DNA of 64,000 nucleotides from Pollenia angustigena. Taxonomy: Eukaryota; Arthropoda; Insecta; Diptera; Polleniidae. Both the position numbers and the translations under genes were made by a program. Below, piece by piece: positions 55,660-64,000 of this stretch (the stretch's first letter is position 1; every line of letters begins with the position of its first letter). The DNA is taken from NCBI GenBank assembly GCA_930367215.1, contig OV884059.1, positions 161,818,511-161,882,510 on the forward strand, in the 5' to 3' direction. Below the pieces are notes generated by a model. It saw only the letters and a program-made list of their open reading frames with translations, was not told the DNA's origin and ran no database searches.

Positions 55660-56550
55660 CTTAACCCGATGCGCTTCGCTACACTGATTTAACCACTTCT
55701 TCAGTTGAGAGATATTTAATATATGCATCCTATGGGAAGTAATTTCCCCATGCGCCTACCCGCTTTATTTTTATTTTCAAAAGTGTAGTATACAATAAGA
55801 GTGACTCCTACATAGTTTGAACATTCTTACCATAACCGTTCTTTAGATATGCGATATTAAACATTGGCGTCCTATGGTGGGTACCACTTCCCCCGCTGCT
55901 ATTTTATTTCAATTTTGGGGCTCAGAAGATCCTACTACCAAAAGTTCAACAAATTGCGTGCAGCGGCTCTTAATTATATATCTATATATGAGGGGTACTG
56001 CTCCTCCTCTGTCAACCCCGCCCATTTCTATGTTGAAATTTATAGTTTACCATAATAGAAGCTTTAACCACGTTTGAAGACCCTCCCTTTAATAGTTCTT
56101 CAGTTGAGCGATATTTAATATATGCATCCTATGGGAGGTATTCCCCCCTGCACCTACCCGCTTTTTTAATTTAAATAGTGTAGTATACCATAAGAGTGAG
56201 TTCTACAAAGTTTGAACATTCTCACTATAACAGTTCTTAAGATATGCGATATTAAACATTGGCGTCCTATGGGGGAAACCACTTCCCCCGCTGCTACTTT
56301 ATTTCAAGTTTGGGAATCTGAAGATTTTACTACCAAAAGTTCAACAAAATGCGTGAGGCGGCTCTTAAGGTATGCGATATTAATTATTGGCATCCAGTGG
56401 GGGGTACCAATTCCCCTGACCCTATCGAAAAATAAGCCTATTTTATTTTTAGGGCTCACGTGATGTTACTGTAAGAATTTCAGCAAAATCGGTTCAGTAG
56501 TTTAGGAGTCTATAAGCCGACAAACAAACAAACAAACATACAAACATTTT
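55660..56550. repeat. dispersed repeat with two roughly 0.4-kb units
   Basis: The phrase CAGTTGAG(A/C)GATATTTAAT with ATATGCATCCTATGGGA occurs at about 55700 and 56100, and GATATGCGATATTAAACATT with GGCGTCCTATGG at about 55846 and 56242. It begins with CTTAACCCGATGCGCTTCGC and ends with an AAACAAACAAACATACAAAC tail, as in many unclassified insect repeats. Small open frames here are chance. Confidence 0.65.
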
Positions 56551-56578
56551 TCATTTTTATATATGGGCACTTCCAAGA

Positions 56579-56965
56579 TTGTAAACGGGACATTCGCACA
56601 CGTTTATATTGACAAAACTGTAAAAAACAACCTGATTTTCATTTTTTAAATTAATGATTCTTTTAACTCTCAATTAGCTCTTTAATTTCCGCAAATGAAA
56701 TTTTTCGCTTACTGTCGTGGTTTCCGAGATAATTGAAAAAAACCAGTGATTGTAAACGGGACAAAAAACGGAAGTTGGTTTTAAGGGGTAACCGTTTAAA
56801 CAGTGATTTCTGCGAAACCTGACACAATATTTTATTGGGATTAATTTTAAAATGTTGCGTACTAATGTGCCCTAAAAATAGTTTCGATTTCAAAATAAAA
56901 TATGAATTACATTTTTTTAAATAAATTGTTAAAGAAATTGTAAACGGGACATTGTAAACGGGACA
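56579..56965. repeat. four copies of TTGTAAACGGGACA
   Basis: Exact 14-mers at 56579, 56750, 56938 and 56952, spaced 171, 188 and 14 bases. Between them is a 76-codon minus-strand frame (56663-56893) that is not recognised. Role unknown. Confidence 0.75.
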
Positions 56966-56999
56966 ATTTTTCCACCATGATTTAAAATTTTTTTATGTT

Positions 57000-57473
57000 G
57001 CTATTTATAATCCTTTATATAAGAAACTTAATAAAAAATGTTTTTCAGATCATAAATATGCCTTAGATTAGAGTATTGTTGTTCGAAATGCATATTTTCT
57101 AATATACACAAGTATGTGCTAAAAGTTGTAGTACTTCGTTTACCATTTATCTTTTTTTTCGAATCAATTAATTTATACGCATTTTTTGTGGTTGACGTTT
57201 TTTTGGAAATAGCCATATGTATATAGAAGATAGATAGATTCAAATTGTCAGATATTGATATACATATGTAAGTATATTGTTAATGGTTGGGATCATATGC
57301 CCGAAATTTAAAATCGCGAATTCCAAGGTCCTAAATTAAAAAGTCCAGCTTCGCTAATTAAATCTTCTCTGCATAGCCGACCTTGAGCCGGGCGCCACGA
57401 TTTTCTCCTCTATGGTATAACAATCGCCGGTTTTGCTACCTTAAGCTTCTCTGTTTCATTGTTGAAGTGGGGA
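57000..57473. other. unassigned sequence with a hairpin cassette
   Basis: Mostly A/T-rich. 57350-57450 is a diverged unit of the cassette seen at 15100 and 62530, here with GACCTTGAGCCGGGC instead of the perfect palindrome. Confidence 0.45.
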
Positions 57474-57893
57474 AATATCCCAATAAAAAATTTTATCATT
57501 TTGCGAAGCACTAATGGTACATTTAAAAAATAAGCGCACAATTATGCGCAACGCAATAAGACATACAGAAATGCAGTAAAGTAAGTGAAAGAACTCTCAA
57601 CAACTTTAATAAAAAAAAACAACATTTAAAGTGCTACGGCATTCTCTTACTACGAAGCAGGTTTGTAAGGGAGAGAATCAAAAATAACTGTAAAAAAACA
57701 TTCAGTGTATTAAGCTGATCGTTACATTCAACAATTTTTATATGCGCTGAATTGTGTCAAAAATGTATTGCTTCAAAGTGGGAACTCGCCATATAAAATT
57801 CATGTCTTCCGTCAGCGCTATGGTAAGCGAAACTTTAATGTTTCTCCCTTACAAACCTGCTTCGTTGGAAGCTCCATTTTTTATTGGGATATT
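57474..57893. mobile_element. 420-bp MITE with two sets of inverted repeats
   Basis: The outer ends AATATCCCAATAAAAAA and TTTTTTATTGGGATATT are inverted. Inside, CGAAGCAGGTTTGTAAGGGA (57653) and TCCCTTACAAACCTGCTTCG (about 57845) form a second, perfect inverted pair. Confidence 0.75.
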
Positions 57894-58084
57894 ATTGTGT
57901 AAGAGAGATTAAGTTTGCAGAGATTGATTCTTTCAAGTCTAGTATAAATGACTTTCTGAAAATAATAAATAATAAAATAGCATTAATTTAGCTGAAAACA
58001 AAAAATGGTACCAATGTTGCATGAAAAAAATATCGCCACTAATTTCTAAATAAATCCGAAGCAGTTATTTAAGAAGATATGAGT

Positions 58085-58145
58085 GCCCCGGTAGGCTTGC
58101 TAGTCTATTGCGGGTTTGATTCCCGACCGAGATTTTGGTTTCTTA
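58085..58145 (+). other. pol III B-box-like sequence, possible SINE trace
   Basis: GCGGGTTTGATTCCCGACC fits a tRNA T-arm/B-box almost perfectly, but the upstream A-box (TAGGCTTGCTAG) is poor. Weak candidate. Confidence 0.25.
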
Positions 58146-58503
58146 ACCGCAGACAAGCGTAGAGCTGTCAAACCAAACGAAAAGTTGTACACAAACTTTC
58201 GTTTTTTAAATCCTGCGTCTTTTAAAACAATTTTTCTGCAGACCAGTGTTATTTATAAGCGAGATCTAAAAACAACCGAGTAAGATATAAAGATCTTTTG
58301 TCGTAATTTAAGACTTGCTGGCGGATGCCCCAATGGTCTATTTTGATCAAATAGACTACTTACAACATGGTCCGATGTACTGCAGTCATGAACCATGTCA
58401 TTGTTAAAAAATAGTTTGTAGTGAAACGAAATGGGCTCGTTTTTTAACGATATGAAATGCTTAGAATGCAATCGATGTTATTGCAAGCTGTACTTAACAA
58501 ACC

Positions 58504-61125
58504 ATGAACTGTTTAAAAATTTGTTTTTGGAACGCAAATGGCATCCGCCAACATAAAAATGAATTAGAATACTTTCTTAAAAATAAACAAATTGATGTCA
58601 TGATGATTTCTGAAACTCATTTGACCTCAAGAAATACGTTTAAAATCAATGGTTATATACTATATGATACCAAGGACCCTCGAGATAGAGCTTGTGGAGG
58701 TTCTGCCATCTTAATAAAAACTCGAGTCAAACACTACATTATGTGTGATCACCGTGAAGACTATCTGCAAGCAACGACTATTTGTGTTGAGGAGCTAAAT
58801 CGAAACATAGTAATTTCTTCTTTATACTCTCCACCTAGATTTTCCATATCAGAAGGCCAATATTATAAATCATTAGGACCCTGTTTTCTGGCCGCTGGCG
58901 ATTATAACGCTAAACATACCTTCTGGGGGTCACGACTTATAACACCAAAAGGTCGTGTTTTGTTTAACACAATCTCTAAAATGGGTTTAAATGTGGTCGC
59001 GAGCGGGCAACCAACATATTGGCCTACTGATCAGCAAAAAATTCCAGATGTTATCGACTTTGGCGTGGTTAAAAACATCCCCACAGAAACGATTCATGTT
59101 GAAGCTTCCTTAGAATTATCATCCGACCACACACCTACAATTGTTACTATATCGAACCCAAATAGAATTGTATTTCCGCCAGGTTACTTAGCGACGCCAG
59201 CCACACAAATAAATTGGTTAAAATATAAAAAATTTCTCAGTGCCCATTGCACAGAAAATATTCCGCTTAGTACACCGGAGAATGTGGATCTCTCTCTTGT
59301 TAACTTTGACAGTTATCTTAAACTAGCTGTTCAACACTCCAGCGTTACCCCCAAAAAAATTAAAAATAATAAAATATGTTCTTCAGATGTCGAGCGGTTC
59401 TTGACTGAAAAAAGGAGAGTTCGAAGAGAGTGGCAACTTTACAGATCCCCGCAACTTAAGATTTTATTAAAAGAATGCACAAAAAGGCTAAGAAAGTTGC
59501 TACAGAATCAGAAAACGGCTTCTCTAGAAAAATATCTTAAGGAACTTGATGCAACTCCACAATCTGACTACTCATTATGGCGTGCAGCTAGAAACTTGAA
59601 TGGTAGTTGGGCAAGAAATGATAATGAAAAAGGAAACCTGTTTGTAAATCATTTGAAAAACGTATTTACACCAAATATATCTCACAATATTGCGGTCGAG
59701 TTACCACCTGTTGCTGCTAGAGCAGCTATTCCCCTCAGATTTGAGATAAGAGAAATCGAAAAGGCTATTTGTGACTTAAACACTAAGAAGGCACCTGGTA
59801 TTGATAAAATCAGTAATAAAATGCTTTTGGAGCTACCCCGCATAGCAAAGAAAATTATTCTTTTTATTTTTAATGCTATTTTACGCCTTGAATACTATCC
59901 TGAAAAATGGAAGGTTTCCTTAGTTACCATGATACCAAAGCCAGGTAAAGATCATACAAAAGTTGAGTCTTATAGACCTATTAGCTTATTATCAAATATG
60001 TCAAAGCTGTTTGAGAAATTATTAGTTTCAAAATTAACACCAATTTTAAGTGAAAATAGATGTATTCCAAACCATCAGTTCGGATTTAGAAGAAAACACA
60101 GCACAATCGAGCAGACTCATCGAATAGTAAATGTCATAAGAAAAGCATTTGAAGAAAAGAAATATTGCTCAGCACTCTTCATCGATGTTTCGCAAGCTTT
60201 TGACAAAGTCTGGCATGAAGGCTTATTACACAAATTGAAGCAAAATTTACCAGCAAACACACACAAGCTGCTAGAAAGCTACTTAGTCGGTCGTCAATTT
60301 ATTATTTAAGAAGGAAATTTCTTAAGTTCACCTCAGCCCATTGCCGCTGGAGTCCCACAAGGCAGCATCCTGGGCCCCCTATTATACTTAATTTATACTT
60401 CGGACATGCCAACAAGCAACTACACACAAACTTCAACATTTGCAGACGATACAGCTTTTCTAAGCGTCCACGAAAATCGTTATGAAGCATCGCGTTACTT
60501 ACAGCATCATATATTTCAACTAGAAATATGGTTAAGACAATGGAGGATAATGGTCAATGAGCAAAAATGTGTACATATAACATTCACTTTGCGCCGGGAA
60601 TCTTGCCCCCCTATTACAATCAATAATCAAATAATTCCTCAACATTCGCATGTTAAATATCTCGGTATACATCTGGATCGGCGATTAACGTGGAAATGCC
60701 ATATAGAGGCGAAATTAACTCAAATTAAACTAAAAGCCATTCAAATTCATTGGCTTATTGGAAGAAATTCTGTCCTTAGTCTCGATTGCAAGCTTCTACT
60801 TTACAACTCTATCTTAAAGCCTATCTGGTGCTACGGTATTCAACTATGGGGCACTGCCTCGGCCTCTAATATCGACAAAATTCAAAGGCGCCAAAATAAA
60901 CTTCTTCGAATAATCACAGCCGCTCCCTGGTATGTTAAAAACTCGAACATTCATAAGGATATCAATGTGCCATTAGTGAAATCTATGATTACAAAATATG
61001 CAATAAATTTAAAAAGGCTTGAACAACACCCAAATCCACTAGCTCGAAATATTTTAAATCATGGCGGCCACACTCGCTTAAGAAGAAGAGACACTGCAGC
61101 ACTTACCCAATTAGATGAGCGATAA
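58504..61125 (+). pseudogene. Jockey-type ORF2, endonuclease and reverse transcriptase, one stop
   Basis: The frame runs 601 codons from the ATG at 58504 to a TAA at 60307 and continues in the same frame to 61125, with no frameshift noticed. Endonuclease: CFWNANGIRQHK (6-17), SETHL (Glu37), AAGDYNAKHTFWGS, SSDHTPTI. Reverse transcriptase: IPKPGKDHTKVESYRPISLL, QFGFRRKHSTIEQTHRI, LFIDVSQAFDKVWHEGLL (motif A). After the stop come AAGVPQGSILGPLLY (motif B) and FADDTAFLS (motif C), then a typical C-terminus. The stop falls between motifs A and B, so the protein would be inactive. All active-site motifs are otherwise present. The family copies its RNA at a nicked target in the nucleus. Confidence 0.92.
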
Positions 61126-61294
61126 ACACCTATAAAAGTGAACATAACCCGTGATGAAGAAAATTTTGTCTGGCACTGGCAGGAGATAAAATAACGTATT
61201 AGGTTAAGATTTGATTAATTATTGTTAGTTCATATTTAATATATGAAGATTCAATAAAAAATAATGACAAAAAAAAAAAAAAAAAAAAAAAAAA
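58504..61294 (+). mobile_element. Jockey-type LINE with poly(A) tail
   Basis: One long coding region, a 3' UTR of about 140 bp and a run of about 25 As ending near 61294. No convincing ORF1 lies upstream, so it is probably 5'-truncated. Confidence 0.88.
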
Positions 61295-61299
61295 TGTTT

Positions 61300-61411
61300 T
61301 CGTTTTCAAAACTAATCCTCTGGAGTATACCCCGTTGTAATGCAAAGCTGGGTTAGATGGGTCTGCCCTCGGACATCGTAATGTTAAATAGACCAAGTTT
61401 TTCCCATACAT
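61300..61411. other. short unassigned stretch after the LINE
   Basis: Follows the poly(A) tail; nothing recognised. Confidence 0.3.
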
Positions 61412-61873
61412 TTGGGGTTACCTTTGGACTATTCCTAGTCCCTTATGTGCTACATTTTTCATGCGTGTATTACTAGTTGCATTATTTGCTGGGTATCCCC
61501 ACACAGAGATGTTAAAAGACGAATTGTTTATTTCCTGGTGGTAAGTTTATTGTGAGATAAGGCAGTAAGTGTGCCTATGATCAACTTAAACACATCTGCA
61601 AGATTAAATTCAAAAGCCTCCGTTGTGTTTTAGGACTACATACATTGGGGTTACCTTTGGACTATTCCTAGTCCCTTATGTGCTACATTTTTCATGCGTG
61701 TATTACTAGTTGCATTATTTGCTGGGTATCCCCACACAGAGATGTTAAAAGACGAATTGGTTTTTTCCTGGTGGTAAGTTTATTGTGAGATAAGGCAGTA
61801 AGTGTGCCTATGATCAACTTAAACACATCTGCACGATTAAATTCAAAAGCCTCCGTTGTGTTTAAGGACTACT
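61412..61873. repeat. two tandem 233-bp units
   Basis: TTGGGGTTACCTTTGGACTA starts both units (61412 and 61645); they are nearly identical, ending GCCTCCGTTGTGTTT(T/A)AGGACTA. It could be a fragment of a satellite or an element leader. Confidence 0.9.
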
Positions 61874-62076
61874 AGGGTGTCAGGTAATGTCTGTGTTTTA
61901 TGGCCAAATTACGGGAAGAAAGATCTAAATGATGTAGAATCTCTGCGGGAAATTTGTGTCGATTGTTATTAATGTACCTATCCCGTGACCAGTGATCACA
62001 ATATTGTTATAAAAAGGAACGAATTGTGATAAGTGAAAATACGACACAACACCTAACTGGTGATAATGTGGGCTGT

Positions 62077-63386
62077 GGCTGTAGGAAATATCGCCCAAAG
62101 AAAAATGGCCCAAAAAAAATAATGAAAAATCGCCCAAATGAAGAATCGCCCAAAAGAACATGAAAAATAACCCAAAAAGTTAAATATGAAATTTTGCCCA
62201 AAAGAAACGAAAAAGAGCCCAAATTGAAAATGAAAAATGACCCAAAAAGAAAAAACGAATTTTTTCCCAAAAAAGAAATTAAAAATTACCCATTTTGCAA
62301 AACAGTGTTTATTATTCATATAAATTTAGTAACTTACAAATGTAAGAGAAAAACATGTTTTATTATGGTCACAACCAACAAAACTATTTTTAAAGAAACT
62401 TATTTTACCATAATGTGGTTGTCGGTGACAATGATTTGGTTAAATTAAACATAATATGGTCAACATTTTTTTAAAAATGGTTTTGTTGTTTTTTCTCTGG
62501 GTGCATATATTAAACTTATAACGAAAACACTTTTGGGCGCAAGGATTATATCCCCTATGTTGTAACAAATACCGGCAGCGCTTACTAAAGCTTTTCGGCA
62601 TAGCCGGCCTTCGGCCGGGCTCAAGGATTTTCTACTCTATGGTATAACAAAAATCGGCTTCGCTAACTAAAGCTTCTCTGCATAGCCGGCCTTCGGCCGG
62701 GCGCAAGGATTTTCTCCTTTATGGTATAACAAGTACCGGTTTCGCTAAGTAAAGCTTCTAAAATCTGCCTTGTTTCCGGACGAAGGCCGACTTCGCAGAT
62801 AAGCTTTAGTTATCGAAGCCAGTATTTGTTATACCATAGAGGAGAAAATCCTTGCGCCTGGCCGAAAGCCGGCTGGGCAGAGAAGCTTTAGTTAGCGAAG
62901 CCGGTTTTTGTTATACCAAAGAGGAGAAAATCCTTGCAGCCGGCCAAAGGCCGGCTTTGCAGAGAAGCTTTAGTTAGCGAAGCCGGTACTTTTTTTTTAT
63001 CAAAGAGGCCGGCTATGCTTTCGAGTTTGTAAGCTATGCTTTCGAGTTTGTCCACGGACACTATGTCACTGGACGTTATGACATGCCACCTTTTTGCAAT
63101 ATGTCCCGTTATTTTTCTAAATAACATTTAGGAATTCGTTGTATAGTAATAATGAATGATTTAGACAAATAGTATGCCCGAAAAATGGGCTATTTTTCAT
63201 ATAAAATTTTTCGGTGATTTTTCATAATGAAATTTAAAAAACGAAAAATCAGCCAATTGTAACGAAAAATAGCCAAACAATTTTGGGTCACTTTTCATAT
63301 GAATTCAGGCCCAATTTTACATGGAATTTTTTTGGGCGATTTTTCATTTATTTTTTTGGGCCATTTTTCTTTGGGCGATATTTCGC
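62077..63386. mobile_element. foldback element, second locus, right end lost
   Basis: Begins GGCTGTAGGAAATATCGCCC as at 14670, with an array of AAAATGACCCAAAA-type motifs to about 62300, TGGTTGTCGGTGACAA at about 62418, cassettes in both orientations, a GTCACTGGACGTTATGACAT block near 63070, and an inverted array ending TTGGGCGATATTTCG at 63386. The last bases (CTACAGCC) are missing because another foldback copy follows directly. Confidence 0.75.
62530..62990. repeat. hairpin cassettes in head-to-head arrays
   Basis: About three plus-strand units of roughly 82 bp (62530-62770) are followed by about three minus-strand units (62780-62990). Each has a GGCCTTCGGCC-like palindrome, AAGCTT and TCTATGGTATAACAA. 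The whole block is a large imperfect palindrome. Confidence 0.85.
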
Positions 63387-64000
63387 CAAAAAAAAAAAAA
63401 AATGAAAAATCGCCCAAAAAAATTGCATGTAAAATTGGGCCTGATTTCATATGAAAAATGGCCCAAAATTTTTGGGCTATTTATCGTTATTGTTGGGTGA
63501 TTTTTCGTTTTTTAAATTTGGGTGATTTTTCAAAATGTTGTATGAAAAATGGCCCAAAAAAATGGGCTATTTTTAAAATTCTACCATAATCTTACATAGC
63601 AGAGAAAACCATGTTTTATTATGGTTGCAAACAACAAAACTATTTTTCAAGAAACTAATTTAACCATTATATGGTTGTCGGCGACAATGATTTGGTTAAA
63701 TTAAACATAATATCGGTAGCATTTTTTTAAAAATGGTTTTGTAGCTTTTTTCTCTGGGTGTATATATTAAATATATACATATATATCGAAAATAAGGATT
63801 TTCTCTTCTATGGTATAACAAATACTGGCTTCGCTAACTAAAGCTTCTCTGTATCGCCGGCCTTCGGCCGGGCGCAAGGATTTTCTCCTCTATGGTATAA
63901 CAAAGACCGGCTTCGATAACTAAAGCTTCTCTGTATAGCTGGCCTTCGGCCGGGCGCAAGGATTTTCTCCTCTATGGTATAACAAACACCGGCTTCGCTT
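63387..64000. mobile_element. foldback element, third locus, cut by the window end
   Basis: Starts within the GCCCAAAAAAA array and follows the interior of the 14670-15717 element closely, with TGGTTGTCGGCGACAA at about 63672 and then three cassette units (from 63790), one more than in the first locus. Confidence 0.8.

Noticed and set aside
1..64000. rRNA genes, snRNAs or functional tRNAs
   Set aside because: No matching conserved cores were seen apart from the decayed tRNA-like sequence at 43946-44020 and a lone B-box at 58085.

Overview
The window looks like intergenic or intronic DNA from an insect, most likely a fly (Diptera). The bases are strongly A/T-rich with long A and T runs. There is no operon structure or bacterial ribosome-binding site, and no complete host gene was recognised. 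The transposon mix is typical of fly genomes: Jockey and RTE LINEs, a CR1/Jockey-like LINE, a Penelope-like GIY-YIG relic, mariner and Tc1 relics, several hAT elements, Transib, a foldback element and many MITEs. The order is inferred from this mix. I cannot name the species.

Layout. 1-3 kb: minus-strand non-LTR retrotransposon pieces (endonuclease/RT N-terminus running off the window, and an ORF1-like C-terminal domain). 4.1-5.2 kb: a G/C-richer tract with short hairpins, several with GNRA-like loops. 5.6-10 kb: a stack of elements, with a mariner relic abutting or interrupted by a hAT-like relic, itself interrupted by a hAT MITE with a perfect 8-bp target duplication. 9.69-29.56 kb: two almost identical head-to-tail copies of a 9.93-kb segment. 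Each copy carries a deleted Transib, a possible mini-Helitron, a foldback element with a 9-bp target duplication, a deleted mariner relic, an unrecognised protein-like fragment and a possible first exon. 29.1-31.7 kb: an element with roughly 0.5-kb inverted repeats that encodes a decayed member of a widespread, uncharacterised arthropod protein family.

32.2-40.7 kb is a datable nest: a hAT-like MITE (target duplication GTTTAAAC) split by an RTE LINE (target duplication ACAAACGCT, (AT)n tail), itself split by a 3.9-kb Transib transposon (target duplication CGACG). The Transib has an uninterrupted 678-codon transposase of the family from which the RAG1 recombinase core is thought to derive. 41-48 kb: further relics, including a 'HWDGK' protein relic, a Penelope 3' end, a foldback-armed element with a tRNA-like sequence and two TAA-flanked MITEs, a possible solo LTR and more MITEs. 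48.8-53.2 kb: a Tc1 relic containing a hAT element (target duplication ACTATTTG) and nested MITEs. 55-58 kb: a deleted mariner, dispersed repeats and MITEs. 58.5-61.3 kb: a Jockey-type LINE whose only clear lesion in the coding frame is one stop codon. 62.1-64 kb: more foldback arrays and an 82-bp hairpin cassette.

The genes do not form one pathway. They are independent mobile elements inserted into one another, so the order of events can be read from nesting and target duplications. The points most worth following are the intact-looking Transib, the long-inverted-repeat element with an uncharacterised transposase-like protein, the hairpin cluster, the foldback/cassette family and the young 9.9-kb tandem duplication.
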